From Undaria pinnatifida (Eukaryota; Sar; Phaeophyceae; Laminariales; Alariaceae), in assembly GCA_012845835.1 (NCBI GenBank), contig JABAKD010000025.1, positions 18,465,476 to 18,529,475 on the forward strand: a stretch of 64,000 nt of DNA, read 5' to 3'. Numbering within the stretch: position 1 is the stretch's first letter; each line of letters opens with the position of its first letter. The notes under the pieces were generated by a model. That model made no database searches. It saw only the letters and a list, made by a program, of their open reading frames with translations, and had not been told where the DNA came from. A program made the position numbers and the translations under genes. This document shows, in pieces, positions 1-12,100 of the stretch.

Positions 1-1620
1 GTCACTGTGGGGTTGACTAGCCCCTTTTTCATGGGTCCTCTCGGCAAGGGTAGTTAACATGAGTGGGAATTTGAGCACTTGGTGGGGTTGCTTGGCTCTG
101 TCTGGTACAACACCAGCAGATCAAACACTTGCAACGCTTTGTTGTTTTATGAACAAAATGTATGTGGTGCTATCCGAAGAATGACTCAAGTGGGACAACT
201 TTTGTTACATATTTCTTGGCGGCTACTAGATGGATTCAAGCGCGGGTCGCTTTGCTGTGTGCGCACGGTCCTAGCGGAGGGTAGGGCATGTTTAGATGAA
301 GGTGTTATGTCATAAACTGCTTCCCCAAGACAGAAAGATACGAATTGAACATCAAAATCAAGTTTTCCCGCACAGTTTCAATCGGATATACACGGAATAA
401 AACACTGCAGAAAAATGAAAATACGTATTTCCCTCGGTCTCCATTGATTACGTGTGTCTGTGGAATGACAGCATCCAATTCGTTTCCAGTGTGGAGAAAA
501 ATGGTATTTTACTGCAACCGTTATTGCATTCGAAACTCATGTAAATAGGGTTGTGGAACTCATGTAAATAGGGTTTTGGCAGACAATTTTCACGAAAATA
601 TTTTTTTGTTTTAACGGTTTGTCGAATAGACCGGAATTTTTTCTACGTCTAAAACGAGTCCATTGTCACCCCTAGCTGTGTAAGAAAAAGCCCGATATGG
701 GCTTCAGTCGAAAAAGGCTGTTTTCGACTGACAAATCCAACCGTGTAAGAATGGCCTTGAGGCCAATTATTATACAGTCGGATCCGTGAGCCGGAAAGCA
801 TCTTTTCCGACGGGACTTTTTTCGGCTGGATTAATCTGGTCCTCCTTATCGTCAGTTGAGGCGTTTTTATAATTTTGTGCTCTTTCTGGAGGCGGTTGAC
901 TTGAGGGAGTACTGCTGTATGGCAGTCGAAATTCGGTTGGAAGCTCTTTGCTTCGTGCTTTCTTTGCGAGCAGCGCGTGCTTCACGCGCGACGAGCCCTC
1001 GTGCAAGCAGGTAGGTAACGTTGGACTTGGCCAAAGCCGCCAAAGCTGCGTTGTTCGTGGCGTTGCACCCAGCCGAGAGTCGTGAAAGCTACAGCAAGCG
1101 TAGCTGCTATTGTTGGAACTTTGTAATCGATACCGCGCGCTGCTGCCATCTGCCATCGCATGGTGCACGCTGCTGGCGGGCGGGACTACAGTAAGAATGT
1201 ACCACACTAACTCGCGATGAGAAGCATCAGCGGTGATAGCAGTCAAGCCAGCGTCGGCGTTGTGGTAGGATACTTCTGTGTGTTACCTGATATGGGTGTG
1301 GGCGTGCGTGTGTTTTTGTGGTGGGATGAGCGATGCGATGGGTAAACGTTTTGGAGTAAGAAATTTTTCTGACACATACTGTCAAATTGGCGTTTTTTTC
1401 CGACTAGATTTTGCGAGTCGGATCGCTCAACCGAAAAAGTTTGAGTCGAAAAAGCCATTTTCGACTGTGTAAGAAACCCGATTTTGTCTCCAGCCTCTTC
1501 GACTGACGGATCCGACAGTATAATAATTGGCCTTAGCGTAATCGTTAGCTCGTGTATCATACGGCCTTTGAAAATTTGCCACTTTTCCCTATTTTAACGT
1601 AATTTAAACATGGCGTTTGT
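1..1620. other. Intergenic, no supported gene
   Basis: No exon with a recognisable protein or a convincing splice frame was found. A minus-strand open frame of 158 codons at 770-1246 has no recognisable motif and an unremarkable composition. Stretches near 660-790 and 1380-1530 share the words 'tcgaaaaaggctgttttcgactg' in fragments with each other ('gtgtaagaa', 'ggccttgaggccaattatta' versus 'ataataattggcctta'). This suggests the two arms of a decayed inverted-repeat element spanning about 680-1530. Confidence 0.4.
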
Positions 1621-1624
1621 GTGT

Positions 1625-1965
1625 GGTCCAGAAGCCGGTCGCCCTGGTGATCTGGTAGTTATCCTCGAGCATACCAAGGTTGGAGTCATGAGTTCAAATC
1701 TCCGCATGGAGATTTTTATTTCTAGAGACACCAGCTGCCGAGAGCGCTATACAGCGTGGGTAAGCACTAGTCGACGCGAATCGACGAGATGATTTAGTGC
1801 TGAGTTATTTTCGCGATAAAAATGAAGGCGCGTACCGTAGTGGGGAGGGGGGAGAAGAGCCTGCGTAGTGACCCCGGATCTGAGTTACCTCTAGGGAGGG
1901 AGAAGGAAAAAGCAAAAGTGCGAAGATATAGATGGGATGAGCAAAATAAAAAAAAGACGGTACCA
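1625..1965 (+). mobile_element. tRNA-derived SINE, family B, copy 1
   Basis: The head resembles a tRNA gene: an A-box-like stretch 'tgatctggtagttatcc' and a B-box-like stretch 'gagttcaaatctcc', followed by 'gatttttattt'. The body (about 1700-1960) matches 15440-15700 closely, including 'cgtaccgtagtggggagggg' and 'atctgagtta', and its 3' part recurs at 47785-47920. It ends in an A-rich tail (aataaaaaaaaga). The tRNA-like head, unrelated conserved body and A-rich tail are the layout of a Pol III SINE. It is not a functional tRNA because no full cloverleaf follows. Confidence 0.7.
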
Positions 1966-2863
1966 GGTACCAGGTACCTGATAGGCCGGGAGGCACCGCT
2001 GCCGTACGACTCCCATCCTATATACCGGACTACCGGACTCCCGCCAAGTGTTCGTATTCACACTGCTGTGGATGATGGTTTATGTACGTACCGACGTATC
2101 TGGTATGTATGATACCGGGCGCCCGCAAAGTATTAGTATTGGCACTGCTGCTGCAGAATGCAGGCCTTTTATGGGTTACCAGGTACGTGCGTACCGAGCT
2201 ATGATATGAGGGTGAGTGCATGGGCGGTGCAGCTGCACAGGGAACAGGAGTAAAAGCGAAGTCTTGTGTGCTTATGGTATCATACCGTATTCCTTATGCT
2301 GCCTCTGACTGTGCGAGTACTCGTCTAAGCGTCATACTCCAATTGCTCTGACTACGTACAGCTCTCACGAACTATACCTGGTACATGCCTATCAATGTTG
2401 GTCCCCGCTTACTGACAAACCCGTAGCTGTTGTGTGAGGTTATATGCACAGCCCCCGCCGACTGACATACGCCGTAACCCCCCATGTATTCGTTTTCGCT
2501 AAAAATGCTGACAAATCCCTGCTCATGTGAGGTAACCCCGGCCGGCTTAAAAGTCAAGTAATCAAGTAACCCCCGTGTACTCGTGCTCGCCAAGACACTG
2601 AAGAATCCCTACACGCTCGTGTAAGGTACTTACAGCTCCCGCCGACTAACAAGGCTCGTCGTGCATCTATGTTCGTGTTCACCTAAACGGTGAAGCTTCG
2701 GCAGCAGACCGGTTTCACGGGATAGAACATCCCTCCTGTGAGATAGACCCCGCCGACTGACTAAATCCCGTAACCCCCGTGTGTGGTACATTGTCCCCGC
2801 CGATTGACGAGTCCCGTAATGTTATCGCTCAATACACTACGAAATCCCGTAATCCTTGTGACC
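1966..2863. repeat. Repeat-rich spacer with GGTACC words and degenerate tandem units
   Basis: It begins with nested 'ggtaccaggtacc' palindromic words. From about 2380 to 2840 a degenerate unit recurs: 'cccgccgactgac', then a 'cgtaacccccgtgt' stretch, then 'tcgctaaaaacgctgac'. It appears near 2450, 2570, 2640, 2750 and 2800, and again at 3190-3290. No coding frame is supported. Confidence 0.45.
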
Positions 2864-3125
2864 ATGGCTACGGTAGGAGGGGTACCCCGTTCTTCTCCGC
2901 TGCTGCGTTCGAGTCACTCGCCCGAGTGACTGTATACAAGTTTGGGCGATTTTTTTTGGCGCGGCGTAGGATAACCATTTCATGGCGGTTGTACATGGCA
3001 AACAATAAACAGCACGAAAGCTTAGAAGACCGCAAAGGAATGGTGGGGTCACTCGCGCGAGTGACTCCGACCCACTGCCAAAAGAGGCCCGAAAAAACAT
3101 GACCCCTCTGTCGTAGCGACGGTCT
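2864..3125. mobile_element. Non-autonomous TIR element, GCGCGAGTGAC family, copy 1
   Basis: The ends are inverted: 'gaccatggctacggtaggag' at the left and 'gtcgtagcgacggtc' at the right. Inside are two palindromes of the type gtcactcgcgcgagtgac. The middle contains 'ggcgcggcgtag' and 'cagcacgaaagct'. The same internal words occur at 18015-18225, 31568-31805 and 35200-35470, so this is a dispersed family. No transposase frame is present. Confidence 0.6.
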
Positions 3126-3320
3126 TGCATGAGGTATCATACAGTGGCTCCCGCCATGACAAGTGCCGTAGTCCCCTTTGATTAGTATTCCCCAAAACGC
3201 TGACTGACAAGTCCTGTAACCCTCGTGTGAGACACAACAATAGCTCCCGCCGGCTGACGAATCACGCCACCGAACCCCTTTGATTCTTGTTCACGAAAAA
3301 CGGAGAAGCTTTGGCAGCAG

Positions 3321-3418
3321 GTCGGTTTCACGGGGCACCCTTTGATGAGGACGATCATGCAGCGCGTGTCAGAGCAGCGGTACGCCGACATCAAGGAGTT
3401 CTATGATGACTTCACGCT
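3321..3418 (+). CDS. Candidate exon, bromodomain-helix-like
   Basis: A stretch flanked by 'ggcagcag' (acceptor) and 'gtgagt' (donor) reads HPLMRTIMQRVSEQRYADIK followed by EFYDDFTL. This resembles the central helices of a bromodomain, where a P-M-x-L-x-T-I-x-x-R-L core is followed by Y-x-x-x-x-E-F-x-x-D. That is a family-pattern argument only; the ZA loop and the Asn-bearing BC loop are not seen. Two similar, decayed copies lie just downstream (about 3490-3535 and 3796-3860). It may be a 5' exon of the zinc-finger gene that becomes clear from 6190 onward, but no phase-consistent join to 6190 was found. It could instead be a pseudo-exon. Confidence 0.35.
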
Positions 3419-3424
3419 GTGAGT

Positions 3425-3875
3425 TGAAGGCTTATATATAATATATTGCAAAACCCTTGCTAAGACTGTATCATATCAAGCGAGTAACAGAGATGCTAAT
3501 GATGACTTCACACTGTGAGTTGAAGGCCGATATATGTACGGTATGATACGTTGCATACCCTTGGGAAGGTTGCATCATGTCAGGCAAGTAACAGAGATCT
3601 TGCCAGCCGCGTTTTGGCTCAGAGCCCTACATGATCTGCCTCCCATCGAAGCTAGCGGTCGTAATATCACGGTGTGCCTTGTCATCTAGCGCCCGCGCCG
3701 GGCCTTTTTTTTTGTGGTTGGCTCCGAGTTCTGTGCAATGTGATACGATGATGAGCCCATGGCCTAGGTACACATATTTTCCTAGGTAGTAGTGTTACGG
3801 TGTTGGAACAGCGGTACACCGACGTCAAGGAGCTGTTGGATTACTTCACCTTTGGGTTTCAGGCCTGTGCATTTA
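3425..3875 (+). pseudogene. Two decayed copies of the 3321-3418 exon
   Basis: At 3495-3535 the exon 3' end and its donor side recur ('gatgacttcacactgtgagt' against 'gatgacttcacgctgtgagt'). At 3800-3860 a longer piece recurs as LEQRYTDVKELLDYFTF, against SEQRYADIKEFYDDFTL in the original. The last copy lacks the gtgagt donor. Intronic sequence after the donor (ttgaaggc-tatat) is also shared between 3419 and 3520, so genomic DNA, not spliced RNA, was duplicated. Confidence 0.5.
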
Positions 3876-3959
3876 AGGATACCCTGGGGACATGACATCG
3901 CAACATACGTTTGCGCACATGGATCAGACCACGATCTAGATGATGTATTAACGGATCTA

Positions 3960-4215
3960 TATCTGTCGTTATGATATGTCGTGCAGGGTCTATTATGAAA
4001 ACATGCTGGTAGAATACACTCCAGCTGTGAGATCGAAGATTTCGTCGAAACTCATCTCTGCGAGCTATGTTGTGATACTCCGATCGCGCGTATTACTGGG
4101 TGTGTGTCCTCATGAAGGATATAGGTCGGCGACTCCCCTTACAACTAGCTTGTGCCAGGGTCAACAGGGTGATGTTAATCAATCTGTGCACAGAAACTAT
4201 AAGAGCCGTTTTTTT
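3960..4215 (+). mobile_element. Dispersed element, 'ctccagctgtgagatcgaag' family, single arm
   Basis: The stretch from about 4010 matches 12910-13110 nearly base for base ('tgagatcgaagatttcgtcg', 'ggatataggtcggcgactcc', 'gtcaacagg-tgat'). An inverted copy lies at 60715-60925, and shorter pieces at 5190, 13620-13735, 14650, 29690-29800, 56270-56350 and 61020-61090. It is probably one arm or a truncated copy of the foldback element described at 12905-13740. Confidence 0.55.
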
Positions 4216-5339
4216 ATGTAGTATATATCCAACCCAGGAAGCACATATGTATGGATCATCCGGCAGCATGATCTATAGGTCATGCCGATTGTGTGGATGA
4301 GGGATCTAGTTGCCCTGTAAGACATGCGGTAGATCATGCAGAGAGTTTTGACCTGTCCGATGCGTGATGTGTTTGTTGTGCCTATTGCGTGGTCGGTTTT
4401 TGAGTCAGACTGGTGAACACCTGCATCGCCGGAGCTGACCGCCGTGGGGTGCTGGACGCTTTGACCAAGCAAGTGGTCGTAACTGGCGGGGGAGAATCGA
4501 AACGCCTCAGCAAGGTGAGGCACACGCCATCATTCTTATGACGTGTCTTGTACCTGGGCGTGGTATAACCTTACCAACGGGCAAAAAACATTCTACCGAT
4601 GCTTTTGGTTATTGGTATTATTTATGGATCACGTAAGAGAAAAATGCGTGCGGGCTATGTGTATTTTGGGCTTTGGCCATAAAACGGTGTACTGGGGTTG
4701 ATTTGCGCCATTTCCTGGTACAGGGGGATCCGATACGAAAATCACCTTGTATCGGCTGCGCTCGTTGGCCAAAGCACCAATATACCGGGATACGACTTTC
4801 GATGCCTGGGTACACCGACTTGTAGCCAATGAAGTTTTTTATGGCGACGGTTCACATCTTTTTGGCGTGTAGAACACCGCTCGATGCGGGCGTCAGGGCC
4901 ACACCCGTCAACTTTAGAACATCACACCACACCACACCACACCATACGCCCAATGAGGCAACAACATGTGCAACCAACAGAGCAGCGTATGCAACCCACA
5001 GCAACGTATATAGGGGGCCGGAACACACACCCTGGTTGGATCATGTACAGGATGTCGCATACCAGGTAAATGATATTTTAATGTCAGAGCCCTTTCCCCC
5101 GTTACGCATACATGCATATGATACTGTATCCACGAACCCATCGGAGCCCATGGCCGTATGTATCATTTTATTAAAATATTCAAGATACACTACAGCTGTG
5201 AGATCGGGGTATTGTACGTATGACTACATGTCCATGAAGCCACGGACGAAGTTCAAACGTTGGGCCGTGACTGCTTTGTTTGTATGTGCTTGGATTGCTT
5301 CGGTGGGTTCGTGATTAACCAAGGCTCATGTTGTGGTCC
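4216..5339. other. Intergenic or intronic spacer, nothing recognised
   Basis: No exon is supported. A short CACAC microsatellite ('cacaccacaccacacc') lies at 4923-4945. The longest open frame (4829-5314, +) has no recognisable motif. Confidence 0.35.
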
Positions 5340-5398
5340 ATACAGGCATCGTTCCAAGAGTTCCCGTGCCCCCTGCTAGAGAAGATGATATCACAACG
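5340..5398 (+). pseudogene. Decayed upstream copy of the 6190 exon
   Basis: The sequence after 'tacag' at 5341-5345 matches the start of the exon at 6190. 'ttccaagagttcccgtgccc' and 'ctgctagagaagatgat' correspond to 'ttccaagggttcccgcaccc' and 'ctgctagaggagatgat'. The copy stops abruptly at about 5398, where a 231 bp tandem duplication begins. Only about 55 bp of the exon is present, so it cannot replace the real exon. Confidence 0.65.
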
Positions 5399-5856
5399 CC
5401 GATTCGAACCCACGTGTTCTACTGGTACGGCATTGGGGATCCCACTTAACCCATTTCCAAATCCTAAATGTTTCCTATTCTAATTCCAAGTGTTTTGTCC
5501 CCATGCTGTGAGTGCGGTGCTAAAAGGATTAACGCCTTTACAACTGGAAACCCCTTTTGGGGAAAATTCACTTGGAATTAATATAGGGCGGGGTTTCGGG
5601 GCTCTAAAGAGGTTAAGTGCGATACAACGCCGATTCGAACCCACGTGTTCTACTGGTACGGCATTGGGGATCCCACTTAACCCATTTCCAAATCCTAAAT
5701 GTTTTCTATCCTAATTCCAAATGTTATGTCCCCATGCTGTGAGTGCGGTGCCAACAGGATTAATGCCTTTACAACTGGAAACCCCTTTTGGGGAAAATTT
5801 ACTTGGAATTAATATAGGGCGGGGTTTCGGGGCTCTAAAGAGGTCAAGTGCGGTAC
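5393..5856. repeat. Tandem duplication of a 231 bp foldback element
   Basis: 'acaacgccgattcgaaccca' starts at 5393 and again at 5624, and the two units are almost identical. Each unit contains a foldback: 'aattccaagtgttttgtcccc' pairs with 'ggggaaaattcacttggaatt', bounded by ttaacc and ggttaag. Relatives are at 7565-7650, 8828-8905, 30140-30240, 33052-33150, 33772-33830 and 37318-37410. It is therefore a dispersed foldback (MITE-like) family that was tandemly duplicated here. Confidence 0.75.
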
Positions 5857-6189
5857 CTCGAACTGTGAGGCCTCGCTTAAGTGCGGTCAAAATCTCTTCT
5901 TACAACCTAATCCCGCTTAAGTCCGGTACCGCACTAAAGCGGGACTAATGCGGGGTCCTGCTTGTGTGCGGGTGTCGTCGTTTGGGGACCCACCGCACTA
6001 AAGTGGGACCCCCGCTGCACACTATTTTCCGTAACCCGTATTCTTACTCCTCGTAGGTACGCAACTGCTTTGTGTGCGCGTTTTTTGGTGGTCCATCACT
6101 ACAGTTGTTTTCCGTACAGTAGTCCTTAGTCTACCCCGTGTCACTCGTCTTTTGTATGTGTGTTTTTTGTGGTCCACGTGTCCATGCAG

Positions 6190-9100
6190 GGGACTTTCCA
6201 AGGGTTCCCGCACCCCCTGCTAGAGGAGATGATGGCGCAAGCCTCTGCGGCGCGGAAGAAGATCCCACCCGGTGGAACTGTCCACGTTACCGTCGACGTC
6301 GGGCGCTACCTCGCTAGAGCCTACGGACTTGGCCTATCAGCAGGCGCGCGGTGAGATTGGGATGCTTCCTTTTCCTTGCGTGCTAAAGATTGCGCAATAT
6401 GTTTCGTGTTCCTAGACCGCAAGGTTTGAGGCTGCGTGCATACGCATACACCTGGTACGATTGTTTCGTTTCTGCCGTCACTTTTACGTTCCTGCTCAAC
6501 TCGCTGAAGCTTTTTGCAGATCTCCCCTCGTGGGCTCCCCGGGTGGTGTGCTTGCCTCCTGTACTATGTACATGTGTGCGGCGCTGGTGCCGCCAGCCGT
6601 CCGCTTGTGCCATGCCAATGACGCGTCAACTCTCTTGTTGCCTCTGAAAGTTGGCCCCAGGTTACGTTGGAAGTATTTGCCCAAAATTCCATCGTTTTCA
6701 GGGCATTCCACGGGTCAGGAGGCTTTGAAAACCTCGCGGGTCCAGTCCGGTCGGGTCAGGAGGTGTTCGAATCTCACGGACCCGCGGACCTGGTAGGGTA
6801 GGATCAGGAGGTTTTCAAATACCACAGCTGACGTTTTTCGATTTTTATAAAATACCACGGGTCGGGTCGGGTCGGGTCGAGTCGGGTCGGGTCGGGTCGG
6901 GTCGGGTCGGGTCGGGTCGGGTCGGGTCGGGTCGGGTCGGGTCGGGTCGGGTCGGGTCGGGTCGGGTCGGGTCGGGTCGGGTCGGGTCGGGTCGGGTCGG
7001 GTCGGGTCGGGTCGGGTCGGGTCGGGTCGGGTCGGGTCGGGTCAGGGTCAGACCCTGACCCTGACCCGACCCGACCCGACCCGACCCGACCCGACCCGAC
7101 CCGACCCGACCCGACCCGACCCGCAAGAATTGAGCCGACCCTTGACAACCCCTGCCTATGTTGACATTGCAGTAGTTGACCACACTACACCGCTGTGACT
7201 GATCAGTGTGCGTGGACTGTCCCTGCACCGCCCTCTTTCTGGTTTCTGGCGTGTTTTATCAGGTTCTGCGGAGTGCCAAGCCAGGAGAAAGCTTTCTACG
7301 CCCAGCGGAAGAAGAGAGAGGCAGAACTCGCCAACTCGGCGGGGTCAAAAGTTTCCGTCGCGGCCTTGAAGGCCCAGAAGGTAGTAACAAAGGCAGTTGA
7401 CATGTAAGAAGTTCTACAAGCGCGTGATTGACATGTTACAACCACATTTGGTGGTATAGTCGCAAAACACCCTAGTATTTCGCGAAAAAAAACGCGGCCA
7501 TGGCAGTGTGACGGAGGCGTGCTGCGATAGAGGTAGCACGTTTTGGCGAAAACATTTTCTGAATGACGGGGCTCCTATAGAGCCCCCCGAACCCCTCTCT
7601 ATTTTAAGCCCATGTAATTTCTCCCCTAAACCGGGTTTCCAGCTGTAAAAACTTTGAACCAAAATCGTCGGAATGTTGATATTGTTTTGCAATAGGCCAT
7701 GGGTTTGGTAATAGGGTGACACTTTCAGTTTACAGGCTTGTTCACGTAAAAAAACACATGTTCTCTCCCCGGCGAATGTCGCTCGCAATATCCAGTCGAA
7801 GGGTAAATAGTTGGTATCATACTGACCCCCATGACCAATGAAATAGGGTGATCTGGCCAGTTTTTTTTACGACCTCGGGCTGTCTCTTGGAGCAAAACTC
7901 GTATCGACCAATGACAGGCCTTCATATTCTTCAATTACATTCAGGCTTTTCCAAGCGGAGGCGAGAAAAAAAAAAGCACCGCATTTTGCATGAACCGGTT
8001 GGAGATACTCCAAGGCATGTAGAATTTTTCGCGCAAAATATCGAAGATCTGACCTGCCTGTGTCGAACATTAAGCTGAATCTAGCGAAAAAACTGGATCC
8101 TACACTAAAACCAAGTAATTTGAAGGAAATAACGTATATTACTCATTTTTGCGCACAAAAGTCCAAATCTCCACGCCGTTTTCGAGAGATAGACCCTGGA
8201 AATTTTCACACGTGTTCTACATGCCCATCCGGAGGTCTGACCTCCGCTTTTTTTTTTTTGCCGAAAAAAGTTGGTCTAAGGTGGGCCACATTTTCCAAAA
8301 AATCTAAACTAACGAAAAAAAAAAAAAAAAAACGACAGGTGAGGGACGACAGGTGAGGTCTTGGCAATGGTACATTGAAGACGTGTGCAAATTTGACGGT
8401 CTGAATCGAAAAAACGACGTAGACATTTACCGGGGAGTATGTTTGGATCTTTTTACGTGAACCAACCTGTATCATGTCTTGTTTTTGGGTGAGGTTTAGA
8501 GCTCCTCATGCAGCCACCCCCAGAAGGCTGGCAAAAGCAATGGTTGGCGCACCTTCGCCGTATGCACGTGTCTACGCGGACATTAAAACGGGGGTACCGC
8601 CCTCCCTACCTTGGCTCTGATCTTGCCAGGTACGTCATGTGTTTTCTCCCCTTGGGTTGTGCCAGCCCTGTTAACAAATAAAAAAAAGCGAAGGTTGCTC
8701 TGCGCTGTTGATAATACCGCACACTCCTCATCTTTTTTTTGCGGTCGTAGCACCTGGTTCGTGATAAGGTTAGCGGCTTACCTGGTTGGTCATATGTTTC
8801 TTCATCTGGTAGGGCTGTCAGTCGGCACGCTGCAACTGGAAACCCGATTTTTGGGAGTATTTACTTGGAATTAGTTCAGGGGGGGATTTCGGGGTTCTAA
8901 AGGGGTTAAATCACCAACTAAGTTACTATTCGGACTAAAATAGTTGGTCGTTTTCCGGAGGTGCCGACTATCGGGCATAGTCGGTTTCTATGCTCGTAGG
9001 AAGGATTGTTTAATGTGCGCATTGCGTGTTTTTTTTTTGCGGGGCCCCCTCGGCTAGGAGGGACTGATTCGGCTCGCTTCGTTATCCTGAGTTAAGTCGG

Positions 9101-12100
9101 CAAGTCGGCTGGCCATCAGCTGGTTTTTCCAGCTGACTTGCCGACGAAAGTTCCTTAGTTGGCCGACGGCACCTACCAATGTTCGGTAGCTTTTTTGTCG
9201 TGAAATCGTGCCGACTCAATAGATCAACCATTTGGGTCCATACCTGCTAGCGCTTACGGGGTGCCTGGTTCGTTTTTTCTTTTGTTCAGATCTTCGTGGA
9301 GATTCAGGTAAAAACAGCAAAAAGCCTTGGCCCGATACACTTTCCTTTGTGTACGACAGTGTCGGTTGACGTCCAGATGTACCACCCAGATTTTAATTCG
9401 TGTTGTGTTCCTATCGATTTGTATTTGTTTCTGCATCCCCTGCTCTGCCCTGCCGTGCGCGCAGAAAAACAAGGCGAAGGAGAAGAGCGCCGAGCCTCCC
9501 AAGAAGAAGCAGAAGCTGCAGCAGCCGCTCGGGACCCCCGCCCCCGCCCCCGCCCCCGCCCCCGCCCTCGCCCTCGCCCTCGCCCCCGCCTCCGCCCCCG
9601 CCTCCGCCGCCGCCGCCGCCGCCCCCGCCGTGGTGAGAGCGAGGGATTTTTCCCTCCGATGCGTGGAATGGTAGGGTACATTTTTTGGCCATTTTTGTTC
9701 CGAAGGACTTGACCCCTCAACTGAGGAATACTATAGCTGTGAGTCGGCAGGATTTCACGACTAAAAACTAATTGGTTAGATGCCGTTAGCCAACTAAGTG
9801 ACTCTAGTCGGCAAGCCAGCTGGCGCAACCAGCTGATGGTCGCCGGCTCACGGATTTATGTCAGAAGGGGCGAAGGAATCCAAAATCAGCCCCCCACCCT
9901 CCGGCCGTGGGGGCCCCGCCAAGAAAAAAAAATGCATTGCGCAGTAAACAACCGTTCATACGAGTATTGAAACCCAATAAGTCGAAGGGTCGGCACCTCC
10001 CGTTCACGGCTAAAATATGTAGTCGGACGAGAGTCTAGTTGGTGAGTTACATCGTGCCGACTCGCAGATCTAAGGCAAATACTCAATATTGTTGCAACAC
10101 CATTGTGTGTGTTTTTTTACAAGTATATAATTATACGTCAGCTGCGAGTTCGAACGGCTGAATGGTGGATATGGTATGTGTACGACGTATGCGTGCGGAA
10201 TTTTTAATATAGGTTCGAAAGTCTCGATTTTCAGGCCTAATGTGTCTTTTTGCTCTTTACGGCAAAAATATTTTCGAGAGGTGACACCTCGGTCGTGATA
10301 CTAACTGCAAGTACGCTATACCTCCTTCGTTTTTTTTTCCTGCTTCCACCGTGTTTTTCGTGTTACGGATGGGATGTATGTATGTGTTTCAGGTGGTCCC
10401 CAAGGTGAACCGCAGCTTAAGGGCTACTCGTCGAACTTCAACGACAGCGGATGACAGCGCGGAGGATCTCCATCATCGATCCAGTGTCTCGAACCACCAC
10501 TTGCCCGTGCCCGATCGAAGAGGTTTACATCGGCGCATTTGTAGGCGGGAAAAAGTGCACTGCCACCATCTTCAGGTGTGGTAGTTGTTGTTGTTGTTGT
10601 TGTTGTTGCTGTTGTTGGTGTTGGTGTTGGTGTCGGTGTTGCTGTTGCTGTTCTTGTTCTTGTTCTTGTGCTTGTTCTTGCCCGTGTCCGATCGAAGAGT
10701 TTACGCCGGCGCATCTGCAGACGCGAAAAGTGCACTCTCAGCAGGTGTGATATGTGTGGTATGCAGTACAACACCCGACACAAAACAGGGTAATCAATAA
10801 TAAGAACGGAAGGCTGATATATACTCGGAGGGACGTCAGTAATCCAGGAGCCGTTGCAGGGTAATAACAGGCAGGCATAAACTTGTAAGAACATAAAATC
10901 CGGGAGCAGTTGTGTACTGTAGTTAGTGTAGAATCCACCCTCTCCCAAATAAGAAACCCAGACTGGGTCAGTAATTCAGGTTCTTATTACAGTTTAGTGT
11001 CCTGTACTGTACGGCTTCGCCTTCATCCGCGCATGTCATCATGAAGGTGTGACGCGTGCTATCACACGATAGGGTAGAATAGTGACGATGAACGCCGGTA
11101 GGGACAGCTCGCGCTGTCGCTACCACAAGAACTGAAGGATACGCCAGCTAGGCGCTGGATTGCAAATGTAATCGAGTTAAAATTGACATGACATGTATGA
11201 AAATATGATGCGTGGAAGTGTGGTGAAGCTTGAGTTTTTATTTTTTCCTCATTTTTCCGCCGGAGGATGAAAAAATATAAAAAAAAACAATTGAGATATA
11301 TTGTTACACGGCATTTATGAAAACACGCGAAGGTGTGGTGAACTTGAGTTTTTATTTTTCCCCACCTGCCGGAGGATTAAACACAAAAACGGTATCGCTT
11401 TTTGATCAAAAGATTTTCCACCGACGACGTTCCTCAATTGCTAGCAATTAGGCTACCATACTACCTGAAATCGTTGGATTTTGACTACTCGTACCGTTTT
11501 TGTATTTTGTAACGTCAGTCGTTGAATACCAGTCTGTCCGGAAATATAATCAGCGTTTGAACGTTAATATTAAAATACAATGCCATCGGTTTTTTCACTT
11601 TGAGTTGTTCTCAAAATGTCAGGTTTTGGGGTGATCGGTGTGTCCACTTCCTCGAGCGGGAAGCCTCAACAATATCAAGTGGTGGATACTACCCATCATA
11701 CTTTGGTGGCGTGGTAGACGGCTTCATCTTCGCCCTTGTTTCGGCCTGTATACCGTGAGGGCGTGGATCCCGTTTGTTTTGTGGTTTTGGGGAACGGTTG
11801 TGCCCTCTCTTGCACCTGGAATGGTTAGTTTTCTTGTTAACCCTCGAAACCACTGCAAAACAAGTCCTACTCTAATTGCTAGTAGTTTGTTCCTGATACG
11901 TGGGTGCAGCCGTAAAATGTGGTTTGACAGATTCTACCCGCGCTGATCGCAACGCGCTTTTTATCAGCATCATCAATAATGCTCGTGTGTTTGGTGTTTT
12001 TGCGCATGGTCGGCGCTATGTTTTTTGTTCTTCAGGGCCACGAGATAGAGATGTGCGACCCGGACTACACTGGATTCAAATACATCGGAACGCTACAGGG

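Noticed and set aside
10451-10800. Poly-Cys, poly-Val and poly-Leu frames
   Set aside because: They are translations of a TTG microsatellite in its three frames.
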